This document shows, piece after piece, positions 46,459 to 56,464 of a stretch of DNA of 64,000 nt. The number at the start of each line of letters is the position of its first letter. Positions within the stretch are counted from its first letter, which is position 1. Below the pieces are notes generated by a model. The model was not told the DNA's origin. It saw only the letters and a list, made by a program, of their open reading frames with translations, and made no database searches. The DNA is from Cupriavidus malaysiensis (GTDB lineage Bacteria; Pseudomonadota; Gammaproteobacteria; Burkholderiales; Burkholderiaceae). The DNA is taken from contig NZ_CP017754.1 in the NCBI RefSeq assembly GCF_001854325.1, forward strand, positions 3,968,001 to 4,032,000, read 5' to 3'. The position numbers were made by a program, and so were the translations under genes.

Positions 46459-48783
46459 CTAGCGCTTGGCCGCGGCATCGGCCACCACCAGGGCCGTCAT
46501 GTTGACGATGCGGCGCACCGTCGCCGACGGCGTCAGGATGTGGGCCGGCGCCTTGACACCAAGCAGGATGGGGCCGATCGCCACATTGTTGCCCGCCGCC
46601 ACCTTCAGCAGGTTGTAGGCGATATTGGCCGAGTCGATGTTCGGGCAGACCAGCAGGTTGGCCTCATCCTTCAGCACGCCGTCCGGCACCAGCGTATTGC
46701 GCAGCTTCTCGTCGAGCGCGCAATCGCCGTGCATCTCGCCATCGACCTCCAGGTCCGGCGCGCGCTCGCGCAGGATCGCCAGCGTCTGCCGCATCTTCTG
46801 CGCGGACGGGGCCTCGGAGGTGCCGAAGTTGGAATGCGACAGCAGCGCCACCTTGGGCACGATGCCGAAGCGTTTCAGCTCATCGGCCGCCATCAGCGTG
46901 ATCTCGGCCAGTTCACTGGCGCTCGGATCGATGTTGACGTGCGTGTCGACCAGGAAGATCTGGCGCCCCGGCAGCACCAGTCCGTTCATCGCGGCATAGA
47001 CCGTATTGGAGCAGCCGAGCACCTGGTCGATGTAGCGCAGGTGGGCGGCGGTGCTGCTGACGGTGCCGCACACCATGCCGTCGGCCTCGCCATTCTTGAT
47101 CAGCATGGCGCCGATCAGCGTGGTACGGCGGCGCATCTCCAGCTTGGCGTACTGGGGCGTGACGCCCTGGCGCGCCATCATCCGGTAGTAGGACTCGGAA
47201 TACTCGCGGAAACGCGGATCGTTCTCGGGATTGACGACGGTGAAGTCGATTCCCTCGCGCAGGCGCAGGCCGAAGCGCTCGATGCGATGGGCCAGCACGG
47301 CGGGACGGCCGACCAGGATCGGGTTGGCCAGCCGCTCATCGACGATCACCTGCACCGCGCGCAGCACGCGCTCCTCCTCGCCCTCGGCGAAGACGATGCG
47401 TTTCTTCTCCGCTTCCAGCTTGCGCGCCGCCGCGTAGATCGGCTTCATCAGCGTACCGGAGTGGTAGACGAACTGCTGCAGTTGCTGGCGGTAGGCATCC
47501 ATGTCCTCGATCGGGCGCCGGGCGACGCCGGACTGCATGGCCGCCTCGGCCACCGCCGGCGCGATCTTGACGATCAGGCGCGGATCGAAGGGCTTGGGGA
47601 TCAGGTATTCCGGCCCGAACGACAGGTCCTGGATGCCGTAGGCCGAAGCGACGATGTCGCTCTGCTCCTGGCGCGCCAGGTCGGCCACCGCGTGCGCGAC
47701 CGCGATTTCCATCTCGCGCGTGATAGTGGTGGCGCCGCAATCGAGTGCGCCGCGGAAGATGAAGGGGAAACACAGGACGTTGTTGACCTGGTTCGGATAG
47801 TCGGTGCGGCCGGTGGCGATCACCGCGTCGGGACGCACCTCCTTGACCAGTTCCGGCATGATTTCCGGATTGGGGTTGGCCAGTGCCAGCACCAGCGGCT
47901 TGTCGGCCATGCGCTGCACCATGTCCTGCTTGAGCACGCCGGCCGCCGACAGGCCCAGGAAGATGTCGGCCCCGTCGATGACCTCGCCCAGCTTGCGCTT
48001 GTCGGTCTTCTGCGCAAAGCGGGCCTTCTCGGGGTCCATCAGCTCGGTACGGCCCGCGTAGACCACGCCGGCCAGATCTGTCACCCAGATGTTCTCGACC
48101 GGCAGGCCCAGGTCGACCAGCAGGTCCAGGCAGGCCAGCGCCGCCGCGCCGGCGCCGGAGGCCACCAGCTTGACCTTGGCGATGTCCTTGCCGACCACCT
48201 TCAGGCCGTTGATCACCGCGGCGCCGACCACGATGGCAGTGCCGTGCTGGTCGTCGTGGAAGACGGGGATCTTCATGCGCTCGCGCAGCGTACGCTCCAC
48301 GTAGAAGCACTCCGGCGCCTTGATGTCTTCCAGGTTGATGCCGCCGAAGGTCGGCTCCAGCGAGGCGATGATGTCGACCAGCTTTTCAGGGTCCTTCTCG
48401 TCGATCTCGATGTCGAAGACGTCGATGCCGGCGAACTTCTTGAACAGCCCGGCCTTGCCTTCCATCACCGGCTTGGAGGCGGTCGGGCCGATATCGCCCA
48501 GGCCCAGCACGGCGGTACCGTTGGTCACCACGCCGACCAGGTTGCCGCGCGCGGTGTAGCGGAAGGAATTGGCGGGATCGGCGACGATCTCCTCGCAGGC
48601 GGCGGCCACGCCGGGCGAATAGGCCAGCGCCAGGTCGCGCTGGTTGGATAGCGGCTTGGTCGGCGTGACCGAGATCTTGCCCGGGGTGGGAAACTCGTGG
48701 TACTCGAGCGCGGCTTTGCGCAGCGCCTCGCGTTGCTGCTGCTTGAGCTCGTCTTGGGACGTGGGCTGCTGGGAACTGGTCAT
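46459..48783 (-). CDS. maeB: NADP-dependent malic enzyme with phosphotransacetylase-like domain
   Basis: MaeB decarboxylates malate to pyruvate, making NADPH. The 774-residue protein has a malic enzyme N-domain ([40 protein letters not shown]), a NAD(P)-binding part ([46 protein letters not shown]), and a PTA-like C-domain from about residue 430 ([32 protein letters not shown]). The C-domain in MaeB enzymes is regulatory and binds acetyl-CoA rather than catalysing acetyl transfer. Confidence 0.97.
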   Translation of the reverse strand: MTSSQQPTSQDELKQQQREALRKAALEYHEFPTPGKISVTPTKPLSNQRDLALAYSPGVAAACEEIVADPANSFRYTARGNLVGVVTNGTAVLGLGDIGPTASKPVMEGKAGLFKKFAGIDVFDIEIDEKDPEKLVDIIASLEPTFGGINLEDIKAPECFYVERTLRERMKIPVFHDDQHGTAIVVGAAVINGLKVVGKDIAKVKLVASGAGAAALACLDLLVDLGLPVENIWVTDLAGVVYAGRTELMDPEKARFAQKTDKRKLGEVIDGADIFLGLSAAGVLKQDMVQRMADKPLVLALANPNPEIMPELVKEVRPDAVIATGRTDYPNQVNNVLCFPFIFRGALDCGATTITREMEIAVAHAVADLARQEQSDIVASAYGIQDLSFGPEYLIPKPFDPRLIVKIAPAVAEAAMQSGVARRPIEDMDAYRQQLQQFVYHSGTLMKPIYAAARKLEAEKKRIVFAEGEEERVLRAVQVIVDERLANPILVGRPAVLAHRIERFGLRLREGIDFTVVNPENDPRFREYSESYYRMMARQGVTPQYAKLEMRRRTTLIGAMLIKNGEADGMVCGTVSSTAAHLRYIDQVLGCSNTVYAAMNGLVLPGRQIFLVDTHVNIDPSASELAEITLMAADELKRFGIVPKVALLSHSNFGTSEAPSAQKMRQTLAILRERAPDLEVDGEMHGDCALDEKLRNTLVPDGVLKDEANLLVCPNIDSANIAYNLLKVAAGNNVAIGPILLGVKAPAHILTPSATVRRIVNMTALVVADAAAKR

Positions 48784-48939
48784 CGGCGCGTCTTCCGGTC
48801 AGCGGAGCCTGGATGGTGAGGACGAGGCGACGGGCCGGCTCCACCCGCCCGCGCCTCCTGCCCGTGCCTGCCACCGGGCCGCCGGCCGCCGCTGCGCATG
48901 GTCTGCCAGGGCGCCCGCTTCGCTTGAATCGGAGCGGGA

Positions 48940-48969
48940 ATTTTATATTGTGAAATATTATTTCACAAT
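48940..48969 (-). promoter_or_regulatory. maeB promoter overlapped by a perfect 23-bp palindromic operator
   Basis: ATTGTGAAATA (48947-48957), one T, TATTTCACAAT (48959-48969) is a perfect 11-bp inverted repeat. On the minus strand it exactly covers a promoter: -35 TTGTGA (48963-48968), 17-base spacer, -10 TAAAAT (48940-48945). A protein bound there would block RNA polymerase, so repression of maeB is the simplest reading. The leader would be about 150 bases. The rest of the 396-base maeB-thiL gap is plain and GC-rich. Confidence 0.8.
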
Positions 48970-49179
48970 CAGCATTTCCCACGAGTCGCCATTGCGATTC
49001 GGTACAATCTGGCCACCTGCCATGTGGCATGCGCCAGGCGCCGCCGGCGCCCCTGGCGCGCAGCATGGCTGCCTGCCGACGATAGTCCTTTTTAGTCCTT
49101 TTGCGGCTGTCGCGCTGCGATTTCCGTTGCGGCGCGCCCCTCTCGCCGGCCGCCTCCCCACCACCGGTCCAGATCCACC

Positions 49180-50160
49180 ATGTCCGACGCCGCCAGCGCC
49201 CCGCTCTCCGAATTCGAGCTGATCCGACGCTATTTCACCCGCCCCGCGCAGAAGGCGGCACTGGGCGTCGGCGACGACTGCGCCCTGCTCGAGGCACGGC
49301 CGGGCCATCTGCTCGCGATCAGTACGGACATGCTGGTCAGCGGGCGGCATTTCTTCCCCGACGTGTCGCCTGAGGCCCTGGGCCACAAGGCGCTGGCGGT
49401 CAACCTGTCCGACCTCGCCGCCATGGGCGCCGAGCCGCGCGCCTTCACCCTGGCGCTGGCGCTGCCCGAGGCCGACCCCGACTGGCTGGCCGGGCTGGCG
49501 CGCGGCATGCTGGCCCTGGCCGACGCCCACGGCTGCGAGCTGATCGGCGGCGACACCACGCGCGGGCCGCTCAACCTGTGCCTGACCGTGTTCGGCGACG
49601 TACCGCCCCAGGCAGCGCTGCGCCGCGACGCTGCCCGCGCCGGCGACGACATCTGGGTGTCCGGCACGCTCGGCGACGCGCGCCTGGCCCTGGGCGACTG
49701 CCGCGGCGAATGGCTGCTGCCCGAGCCGGAGTTCACGCAGGTGCGCGAGCGCATGGAACGGCCCACGCCGCGTGTCGCGCTCGGCCTGGCGCTGCGCGGT
49801 GTCGCCCATGCCGCACTCGATATTTCCGACGGATTGCTGGGTGACCTCGGCCACATCCTCGAGCGCTCGCAAGTGGGCGCCCTGGTCGATGTCGATGCAC
49901 TGCCACGTTCCACGGTACTGGCGCAGCAGCCGGCCGACCTGCAGCTCGAATGCCTGCTGGCCGGCGGCGACGACTACGAGCTCTGCTTCACCGCCCCGGC
50001 CGGCGCGCGCGACGCGGTGCGCGCCATCGGCAGGCGCCTCGAGCTGCCCCTGGCGCGCGCCGGCTCGATCACCGCCGAGCCCGGACTGCGCCTGGTCAAC
50101 CGCTGGGGCAGCCCGATCGCTTATGCGGGCAGGAGCTTCGATCATTTCGCGCCGGGCTGA
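49180..50160 (+). CDS. thiL: Thiamine-monophosphate kinase
   Basis: ThiL phosphorylates thiamine monophosphate to the active diphosphate. The 326-residue protein starts MSDAASAPLSEFELIRRYF and has the PurM-like motifs GVGDDCALL, ISTDMLVSGRHFFPD, KALAVNLSDLAAMGAEP, ELIGGDTTRGP, ALDISDGLLGDLGHI and LAGGDDYELCFT. First gene of thiL-pgpA-pncC. Confidence 0.97.
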   Translation: MSDAASAPLSEFELIRRYFTRPAQKAALGVGDDCALLEARPGHLLAISTDMLVSGRHFFPDVSPEALGHKALAVNLSDLAAMGAEPRAFTLALALPEADPDWLAGLARGMLALADAHGCELIGGDTTRGPLNLCLTVFGDVPPQAALRRDAARAGDDIWVSGTLGDARLALGDCRGEWLLPEPEFTQVRERMERPTPRVALGLALRGVAHAALDISDGLLGDLGHILERSQVGALVDVDALPRSTVLAQQPADLQLECLLAGGDDYELCFTAPAGARDAVRAIGRRLELPLARAGSITAEPGLRLVNRWGSPIAYAGRSFDHFAPG

Positions 50161-50290
50161 AGCCCGGCATGCGGCGCCCGGCCAACTGGCACGCGGACGG
50201 CCGCCGTGCCATGATGCGGGACGTGCCGCCGGTGGCGGCGCCAGCTGCCGCAAGACACCATAAGACAAGAACCAGACGAGCCAAGCCTTG

Positions 50291-50857
50291 ATGTCCGCCA
50301 ATCCGTCAGGACCCGCGCCCCGCGATCCTGCCATGACCCTCGACGCCGGCCAGACCGCCAAAGTGATGCGTCCGACCGCCCGCTTCATGCTGTCCCACCC
50401 CGCCCACCTGATCGCGATGGGCTTCGGTTCGGGACTGTCCCCGGTCAGCCCGGGCACCGTGGGCACGCTGTACGGATGGCTGTCCTACGTCGTCATTTCG
50501 ATGTGGGTCCAGCCCTTCACCTGGCTGTGGCTGATTGCCGGCGGCTTCGTGCTGGGCCTGTGGGCCTGCAACCGCACGGCCCGGGACATGGGCGTGCACG
50601 ACCACGGCAGCATGGTCTGGGACGAGATCGTCGCCATCTGGCTGGTGCTGGCCTTCGTCACGCCGACCAGCTTCTGGGGCCAGTTCGCCGCCTTCCTGTG
50701 GTTCCGCCTGTTCGACATCGCCAAACCCGCCCCGATCGGCCACTACGACCGCAGCCTCAAGGGTCCCGGCCTGCGCGGCGCCTTCGGCGTCATGTTCGAT
50801 GACGTGCTGGCTGCCTTCTATACGCTGCTGGTGTTCGCCATCTGGCGCTCGATCTAG
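50291..50857 (+). CDS. pgpA: Phosphatidylglycerophosphatase A
   Basis: PgpA dephosphorylates phosphatidylglycerol phosphate in membrane lipid synthesis. The 188-residue product has GFGSGLSPVSPGTVGTLYGW, DMGVHDHGSMVWDEIVAIWLVL and LFDIAKPAPIGHYDRSLKGPGLRGAFGVMFDDVLAA, the standard PgpA signatures, with four membrane helices. The ATG at 50291 is chosen; 50333 (MTLDAGQ) is possible. thiL-pgpA is a conserved pair. Confidence 0.95.
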   Translation: MSANPSGPAPRDPAMTLDAGQTAKVMRPTARFMLSHPAHLIAMGFGSGLSPVSPGTVGTLYGWLSYVVISMWVQPFTWLWLIAGGFVLGLWACNRTARDMGVHDHGSMVWDEIVAIWLVLAFVTPTSFWGQFAAFLWFRLFDIAKPAPIGHYDRSLKGPGLRGAFGVMFDDVLAAFYTLLVFAIWRSI

Positions 50858-50948
50858 AGGATCCACACGCGCGACGCCCCCTTGCTACCGGCCGCCAAGC
50901 CCAGCCAACGCCTCTCTACGCTACTCAACGCCTTCCCGTCTTCCGACC

Positions 50949-51446
50949 ATGCCCGTCAGCCGCCTGCTCGAACAACTCGCCATCCAGGCAGGAACCGTCC
51001 TCGCCGATCGCTCGCTGATGCTCGCCACCGCCGAGTCCTGCACCGGCGGCCTGGTGGCGGCGGCCGTCACAGACATCTCCGGCTCGTCGGGCTGGTTTGA
51101 GCGCGGCTTCGTCACCTACTCGAACGAGGCCAAGACGACCATGCTGGGCGTGCCGGCCAAGCTGATCCGCGAACACGGCGCGGTCAGCGAGGAAGTCGCG
51201 CGGGCGATGGTGGACGGGGCGCTGCTCAACAGCCGTGCCCAGGTGGCCCTGTCGATCACCGGCGTGGCCGGGCCGAACGGCGGCACGCCGGAAAAGCCGG
51301 TGGGCATGGTCTGCTTCGGCTGGAGCAACCGCGTCACCACCATCGTGGAAACCCAGCGCTTGCGCGGCGACCGGGCCCAGGTACGCCGCCAGGCCGCCGA
51401 GCACGCGCTGCGCGGCCTGATCGAGCTGGTGCGCAGCGAGGCCTGA
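50949..51446 (+). CDS. pncC: Nicotinamide-nucleotide amidohydrolase (CinA C-terminal domain protein)
   Basis: PncC deamidates nicotinamide mononucleotide, recycling NAD. The 165-residue protein has ATAESCTGGLVAAAVTDISGSSGWFERGFVTYSNEAK, with the catalytic serine/lysine region, and LSITGVAGPNGGTPEKPVGMV. It lacks the N-terminal molybdopterin-like domain of full-length CinA. thiL-pgpA-pncC is a common beta-proteobacterial operon; convergent with pyrF. Confidence 0.94.
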   Translation: MPVSRLLEQLAIQAGTVLADRSLMLATAESCTGGLVAAAVTDISGSSGWFERGFVTYSNEAKTTMLGVPAKLIREHGAVSEEVARAMVDGALLNSRAQVALSITGVAGPNGGTPEKPVGMVCFGWSNRVTTIVETQRLRGDRAQVRRQAAEHALRGLIELVRSEA

Positions 51447-51471
51447 GCCGCGCCGGCCGGGCCGGCGCGGC
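51447..51471. terminator. 12-bp palindrome between convergent pncC and pyrF
   Basis: Arms 51447-51458 and 51460-51471 (GCCGCGCCGGCC and complement) with a single G between fill the whole 27-base gap between the two stop codons. No T tract, so termination strength is uncertain. Confidence 0.55.
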
Positions 51472-51473
51472 CC

Positions 51474-52292
51474 TCAGCCGTGGCGGTAGCGGTTGATGGT
51501 ATCGCGCGTCTGCTGCGCGACCGTACGCGCGGCGCTGGCGAAGTCCTTCTCGCGGCTGGCATACAGGATGGCGCGCGAAGAATTGATCATCATGCCGGTA
51601 CCGTCGGCGGTGCGGCCCGCCTTGACGGTGGCCTCGATATCGCCGCCCTGGGCGCCGATGCCCGGAATCAGCAGCGGCATATCGCCCACGATCTCACGCA
51701 CCTTGGCGATCTCGTTGGGGAAGGTTGCGCCTACCACCAGGCCCATCTGACCATTGGTATTCCAACGCTCGCGCGCGGACTCGGCCACGATCTGGTAGAC
51801 CGGCTTGCCGTCCACCTGCAGGAACTGCACGTCGGAGCCGCCGGCATTGGAGGTGCGGCACAGCACGATCACGCCGCGCTCCGGGTAGGCCAGGTAGGGC
51901 TGCATCGAATCGAAGCCCATGTAGGGACTGACCGTGACCGCATCAGCCTGGTAGCGCTCGAAGGCCTCGCTGGCGTAGTGTTCGGCGGTGGAGCCAATGT
52001 CGCCGCGCTTGGCATCGAGGACCACCGGGATGCCGGGGTGGGCGTCATGGATATAGTGGATCAGCTGCTCGAGCTGGTCCTCGGCGCGCTGGGAATGGAA
52101 GTAGGCGATCTGCGGCTTGAAGGCACAGACCAGGTCGGCCGTGGCGTCGACGATCTCGCGGCAGAAGGCGAAGATGGCGCCACCGGTGCCGGTCAGGGAA
52201 AGCGGCAGCTTGCCCGGATCCGGATCGAGGCCGACGCACAGCAGGGAATCATTGCGCCGCCACGCTGCGGCGAGCTGCTCGGTGAAGGTCAT
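51474..52292 (-). CDS. pyrF: Orotidine 5'-phosphate decarboxylase
   Basis: PyrF makes UMP. The 272-residue protein ([30 protein letters not shown]) has the catalytic [22 protein letters not shown], with Lys-Asp active residues, and the later [20 protein letters not shown]. It belongs to the longer subgroup 2. The ATG at 52292 fits the family; an upstream in-frame ATG at 52388 would add 32 low-complexity residues. A ggTAAAATccc -10-like site lies at 52395-52400. Confidence 0.95.
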   Translation of the reverse strand: MTFTEQLAAAWRRNDSLLCVGLDPDPGKLPLSLTGTGGAIFAFCREIVDATADLVCAFKPQIAYFHSQRAEDQLEQLIHYIHDAHPGIPVVLDAKRGDIGSTAEHYASEAFERYQADAVTVSPYMGFDSMQPYLAYPERGVIVLCRTSNAGGSDVQFLQVDGKPVYQIVAESARERWNTNGQMGLVVGATFPNEIAKVREIVGDMPLLIPGIGAQGGDIEATVKAGRTADGTGMMINSSRAILYASREKDFASAARTVAQQTRDTINRYRHG

Positions 52293-52483
52293 GGAATGCT
52301 CGGTGTCCTGGTTGGCCGGCGGCTGCACCGGCCGGTTGGCCGCTGGGCGGCGCCGGGGCGCGCCCGTTCCTGCGGCATCGATGCTCATGGCGGGATTTTA
52401 CCCGCTGCGTGCTATCGTTTCGCGTCTCCTCGCATACAAAGCGTAGCGCGCGCCGGCCTGCTGCGCATCCCCCCTTTGCGCTC

Positions 52484-53368
52484 ATGACCCTCGACCGCCG
52501 CGGCCTCGTCCTGCTCGTCCTGCTCACCGTCGCCTGGGGCGTCAACTGGCCGGTCATGAAACTGGGCGTGGCGCATTTCCCGCCGCTGGCCTTCCGCCTG
52601 CTGTGCATGGCCGGCGGCGTGGTGGCACTGGGCCTGGCCCTGCGGCTGCGCGGGGAGTCCCTGCGGCTGCCGCGGCGGGACTGGGGCCCGGTGCTGCGCC
52701 TGGCCCTGCCCAATATGGTGATCTGGCACCTGTTCGCGATCTGCGCGGTCAAGCTGCTGTCGTCCGGGCGCGCCGCCATCCTCGGCTACACCATGCCGAT
52801 CTGGGCGGTGCTGTGGGGCCTCCTGCTGTTCCGCGAGCGCCTGGCCGCCCCGGCCTGGGCCGGCATTGCCTGCGCGCTGTCGGGCATCGCCCTGCTGCTG
52901 TCGGGCGAGCTGGCCACGCTGACGGGCAGCCCGGCCGGCACCCTGCTGATGCTGCTCGCCGCGGCCGGCTGGGGCTACGGCACCCAACTGATGAAGCGCA
53001 GCACCCTGGCGCTGCCGGTCGGCGTGCTGACCTTCTGGATGCTGGTCTGCACCCTGCCCTTCCTGCTCGCCGGCACCCTGCTGCTCGAGAGCGGCTGGCG
53101 CCTGCCCGATGCCGTCGAATGGGCCGCCATCGCCTACAACGCGGTGGTCGTGTTCGCCTATTGCCACCTCGTCTGGTTTTCGCTGGCGCGCTCGCTGCCG
53201 CCCGCCGTGTCCAGCCTGTCGGTGATGTTCATCCCCGTGGTCGGCGTCTTCTCCGGCATGTGGATGCTGGGCGAGCAGCCGCACTGGCAGGACTACGCCG
53301 CCGTGGCGCTGATGCTGGCCGCGCTGGCCTCGGTACTGCTGGTGCCGCTGCTCGGCACGCGTCGCTGA
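52484..53368 (+). CDS. DMT superfamily (EamA) transporter
   Basis: The 294-residue membrane protein has ten predicted helices and two EamA repeats: MTLDRRGLVLLVLLTVAWGVNWPVMKLGV... and LLMLLAAAGWGYGTQLMKRS.... Conserved points include SSGRAAILGYTMPIWAVLWGLLLFRERL and SVMFIPVVGVFSGMWMLGEQPHWQDYAAVALM. It exports a small metabolite or drug; the substrate is unknown. Divergent from pyrF. Confidence 0.92.
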   Translation: MTLDRRGLVLLVLLTVAWGVNWPVMKLGVAHFPPLAFRLLCMAGGVVALGLALRLRGESLRLPRRDWGPVLRLALPNMVIWHLFAICAVKLLSSGRAAILGYTMPIWAVLWGLLLFRERLAAPAWAGIACALSGIALLLSGELATLTGSPAGTLLMLLAAAGWGYGTQLMKRSTLALPVGVLTFWMLVCTLPFLLAGTLLLESGWRLPDAVEWAAIAYNAVVVFAYCHLVWFSLARSLPPAVSSLSVMFIPVVGVFSGMWMLGEQPHWQDYAAVALMLAALASVLLVPLLGTRR

Positions 53369-53408
53369 AGCCGGCTCCGACGCCACCGCCTACGCACCAA
53401 GATTTCAC

Positions 53409-53438
53409 TTAACAAGCCCCCATGCGTTGGGCTACACT
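53409..53438 (+). promoter_or_regulatory. Good promoter upstream of corA leader
   Basis: TTAACA (53409-53414, five of six to the -35 consensus) and TACACT (53433-53438, four of six to the -10) are spaced 18 bases. Transcription would begin near 53445, 360 bases before corA, producing either a separate RNA or a long structured leader. Confidence 0.6.
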
Positions 53439-53445
53439 CGCGCCC

Positions 53446-53661
53446 ATCCATAATCCCGGAGAGATTACGTGGGCAGTAGCATCGGGTGTTCGAGCCGTCG
53501 TGGCAAGGCCGCGGCAGGCACGGATGCCATGTCACTGCGGGCTGCGTAACGACCGTCGCCGGAGCGCGCGCTCCGCCCGGTCGCCCTTGGCCCGCAGCAC
53601 GCTGCGGGCGAGCGGCATCCGTCCCCGGCAGGCCTCGCACAGGTGCGACGCCGCCCCGGGA
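53446..53661 (+). ncRNA. Candidate structured RNA (6S-like rod) between the DMT gene and corA
   Basis: Downstream of the promoter the sequence can fold into a rod: TCCCGG/CCGGGA (53454-53459/53656-53661), CGTCG/CGACG (53496-53500/53646-53650), AGGCC/GGCCT (53506-53510/53631-53635), an internal bubble, ACGGATGCC/GGCATCCGT (53520-53528/53614-53622), CTGCGGGC/GCCCGCAG (53535-53542/53590-53597), GACCG/CGGTC (53551-53555/53578-53582) and a GGAGCG/CGCTCC tip. A closing stem, central bubble and long terminal stem resemble 6S RNA (ssrS), and GTGTTCG recalls its 5' side, but primary conservation is not proven. A corA leader is the alternative. Confidence 0.5.
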
Positions 53662-53807
53662 CCTCACCTCCCCCCGACCGCCGGCCTGACCGGCAAACGC
53701 CATCGCCTTGCGCGATGCCGGCGCCGCCGGCATGCACAGCGCGATCACGCTTGCCAGCCGAATCTGCTCGCGCCTGTCTTGGCCGAACGCAACGAGGAAC
53801 CCCAGGG

Positions 53808-54770
53808 ATGATCAATCTGTTCGTCCTGCAGAAAGGCCGGCTCGCACAGGAGCAGGTCGACGACCGCAACGAACTGCTGCAGCACAAGCCCATCTGGATC
53901 GATGTCGTCAATCCGGACGACGAGGAACTCGCCTGGATCAAGGAAGCCTACGGCGTGGCCCTGCCCGAGCTCGAGGATCTCGGCGACCTGGAAGCCTCGG
54001 CACGCTACTTCGAAGGCGAGGACGGCCACCTGCATATCCGTACCGACTTCCTGCTCGACGAGGAAGATGCCTCGCACAACGTGCGCGTGGCCTTCGTGCT
54101 GACGCGCGACGTCCTCTTCTCCATCCATGACGAGGACCTGCCGGTGTTCCGCCTGGTGCGCCTGCGCGCCCGCATGCGCCCGGGCTCGGTGCGCAATGCC
54201 AAGGACGTGCTGATGGACCTGTACGCGACCGACGCCGAGTACTCGGCCGACTCGATCGAGGAGGTCTACGAGCGGCTGGAAGAGGCCAGCCGGCGCGTGC
54301 TGGCGGAGAACGTGACCGATGCCGCCGCCGCCGACGTGCTGGAAACCATTGCGCGCGAGGAAGACCTGAACGGGCGCATCCGCCGCAACGTGATGGACAC
54401 CCGCCGCGCCGTCTCCTTCCTGATGCGCAGCCAGCTGCTGTCGGCCGAGCAGCAGGACGAGGCGCGCCAGATCCTGCGCGACATCGACTCCATCGAGAAC
54501 CACACGGCCTTCCTGTTCGACAAGATCAACTTCCTGCTGGATGCCACCGTCGGCTTCATCAATATCAACCAGAACAAGATCATCAAGCTGTTCTCGGTGG
54601 TGTCGGTGGCGCTGATGCCGCCCACCCTGATCGCCAGCATCTATGGCATGAACTTCAAGATCATGCCGGAGATCGACTGGTCGCTCGGCTATCCCTGGGC
54701 CATCGCCCTGATGGCCGTGTCCGCCGCGGTGCCGCTGGTGTATTTCCGCCGCAAGGGCTGGCTGAGCTGA
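53808..54770 (+). CDS. corA: Magnesium/cobalt transporter CorA
   Basis: CorA is a pentameric Mg2+ channel. The 320-residue protein starts MINLFVLQKGRLAQEQVDD, has the cytoplasmic funnel with helices (SIEEVYERLEEASRRVLAEN), and two C-terminal membrane helices, the first followed by the GMN selectivity motif at residues 280-282 (YGMNFKIMPEIDWSLGYPW). A CAGGG stretch precedes the ATG. Convergent with mtgA. Confidence 0.96.
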   Translation: MINLFVLQKGRLAQEQVDDRNELLQHKPIWIDVVNPDDEELAWIKEAYGVALPELEDLGDLEASARYFEGEDGHLHIRTDFLLDEEDASHNVRVAFVLTRDVLFSIHDEDLPVFRLVRLRARMRPGSVRNAKDVLMDLYATDAEYSADSIEEVYERLEEASRRVLAENVTDAAAADVLETIAREEDLNGRIRRNVMDTRRAVSFLMRSQLLSAEQQDEARQILRDIDSIENHTAFLFDKINFLLDATVGFININQNKIIKLFSVVSVALMPPTLIASIYGMNFKIMPEIDWSLGYPWAIALMAVSAAVPLVYFRRKGWLS

Positions 54771-54791
54771 ACGGCACGCCCGGCGCGGCGC

Positions 54792-55502
54792 TCAGTCCGG
54801 CAGCGTGGCGGCGCCCATGCGGCGCGCGATGATGCCGGCCTTGGCCTTGAAGTTGACGCGCACATTGGCGCAGTATTGCGTCTTGTCGAAGCACTTGGGC
54901 GCCGGCAGCGCCGCCGCCAGCCGGGCGGCCTGGCCCACGCTCAGCCGCGCCGCGCTGGTCTTGAAGTAGTGCTGGGCCGCGGCCTCGGCGCCGAACACTC
55001 CCTCGCCCCACTCCACCGAGTTCAGGTAGATCTCGAAGATGCGCTGCTTGTCGAGCCAGAACTCGAGCATCCAGGCGATGGCCAGTTCCTGGCCCTTGCG
55101 CAGGTAGTGCTGCTCCGGCGACAGGAACAGGTTCTTGGCCAGTTGCTGGGTGATGGTGGAGCCGCCGCGCACGATGTGGCCGCGCTGCTTGTTGCGCTCC
55201 CAGGCATTGAGCATGGCGTCGAGCTCGTAGCCGGGATGGTTGACGAAGTCGGCGTCCTCGCTGGCGATCACCGCGCGCTTGAGGTTGCGCGAGATATCGT
55301 CGTAGGACACCCAGCGGCGCTCGATGCCACAGCCCCACAGCCTGGCGCCGCAGAGCCGCCAGCGCTCGGCGCGCATGAAGCTGGTGCTCGACGGATTGAG
55401 AACCTGCCAGGCCGCGATCTGGCAGAAGAAATAGAGCTGCATGACCAGCACGCCGGCCAGCAGGCAGCCGGCCAGGTAAGCCAGCCAGCGCAGCGGATGC
55501 AT
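54792..55502 (-). CDS. mtgA: Monofunctional biosynthetic peptidoglycan transglycosylase
   Basis: MtgA polymerises lipid II glycans. The 236-residue protein has one N-terminal membrane helix ([23 protein letters not shown]) and the GT51 domain: [16 protein letters not shown] with the catalytic glutamate, [28 protein letters not shown] and [24 protein letters not shown]. Follows aroE by 62 bases on the same strand; an aroE-mtgA pair is common in this lineage. Confidence 0.96.
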   Translation of the reverse strand: MHPLRWLAYLAGCLLAGVLVMQLYFFCQIAAWQVLNPSSTSFMRAERWRLCGARLWGCGIERRWVSYDDISRNLKRAVIASEDADFVNHPGYELDAMLNAWERNKQRGHIVRGGSTITQQLAKNLFLSPEQHYLRKGQELAIAWMLEFWLDKQRIFEIYLNSVEWGEGVFGAEAAAQHYFKTSAARLSVGQAARLAAALPAPKCFDKTQYCANVRVNFKAKAGIIARRMGAATLPD

Positions 55503-55564
55503 GGGGTGCCGGCCGGCGGCCGGCGGGCGGGCGCGGCGCAAGGCCACGGCAGGCTCCGGTCCGC

Positions 55565-56464
55565 TCAGCGGCCGGCTTCGGCGCGCAGCGCCGCGCGCAG
55601 CTCGGCCAGCACCGGCGCGGTGCGCGGGCGCACGCCGCGCCAGTTGTAGAAGGCCTCGGCGGCCTGCTCGACCAGCATGCCCAGGCCGTCGCTGACACGT
55701 GCCCCGCAGCGCTCGGCAAAGCGCAGGAAGACCGTGGGTTCGGCGCCGTACATCATGTCGTAGGCCAGCACGCCCTCGCCCAGCATCCACTCGGGCACCG
55801 GCGGCACCTCGCCGTGCAGGCTGCTGGACGAGGCGTTGATGACGATCTCGCAACCCTCGTCCTCGGCCAGCGCTTCCAGCGCATCCAGGCCGCCGCCCCA
55901 CAGCTCGACGCCGTACTGGTCCGCCGCCTCGACGAATTCTTCCAGCATGTCGCTGGCCCGCGCCGCGGTACGGTTGGCCACCACGATGCGCGACGGCCGG
56001 CACTCGATCAGCGGCAGCATGGCGCCCATGGCCGCGCCGCCGGCGCCCAGCAGCAGCACGCGCCGGCCTTCGAGCAGCACGTCGAGGTTGTCCTGGATAT
56101 CGCGCACCAGGCCCACGCCGTCGGTGTTGTCGCCATGCAGCAGGCCGTCTTCCTGCCACATGGTGTTGACCGCGCCGGCGGCTTCGGCGCGCTCCGTCAG
56201 GCGGTCGGCCAGGTCGTAGGCCTCGAGCTTGAAGGGCACGGTCACATTGAAGCCGTGGCCGCCCTGGGCGAGAAAATCGCGCACGGTCGCGGCGAAGCCG
56301 TCCAGCGGGGCTTCGAGCCGGTCGTAGGCGATCGCCTCGCCGGTCTGCCGGGCAAAGGCGGCATGGATGGCGGGCGAGCGGCTGTGCGCGACGGGGTTGC
56401 CGATCACCACATAGCGATCGGGGGTCTGGCCGGATGCGGCCGGATCTTGCGGGGAGCTTGTCAT
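55565..56464 (-). CDS. aroE: Shikimate dehydrogenase
   Basis: AroE reduces 3-dehydroshikimate in aromatic amino acid synthesis. The 299-residue protein has [34 protein letters not shown] with the catalytic lysine, [20 protein letters not shown], and the dinucleotide motif [17 protein letters not shown]. Its ATG overlaps the stop of the upstream TonB-like gene, suggesting coupling. Confidence 0.96.
   Translation of the reverse strand: MTSSPQDPAASGQTPDRYVVIGNPVAHSRSPAIHAAFARQTGEAIAYDRLEAPLDGFAATVRDFLAQGGHGFNVTVPFKLEAYDLADRLTERAEAAGAVNTMWQEDGLLHGDNTDGVGLVRDIQDNLDVLLEGRRVLLLGAGGAAMGAMLPLIECRPSRIVVANRTAARASDMLEEFVEAADQYGVELWGGGLDALEALAEDEGCEIVINASSSSLHGEVPPVPEWMLGEGVLAYDMMYGAEPTVFLRFAERCGARVSDGLGMLVEQAAEAFYNWRGVRPRTAPVLAELRAALRAEAGR

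Noticed and set aside
46540..48651. 703-codon plus-strand frame antisense to maeB
   Set aside because: No known protein similarity, Arg/His/Gln-rich shadow composition; the minus-strand maeB is unambiguous.
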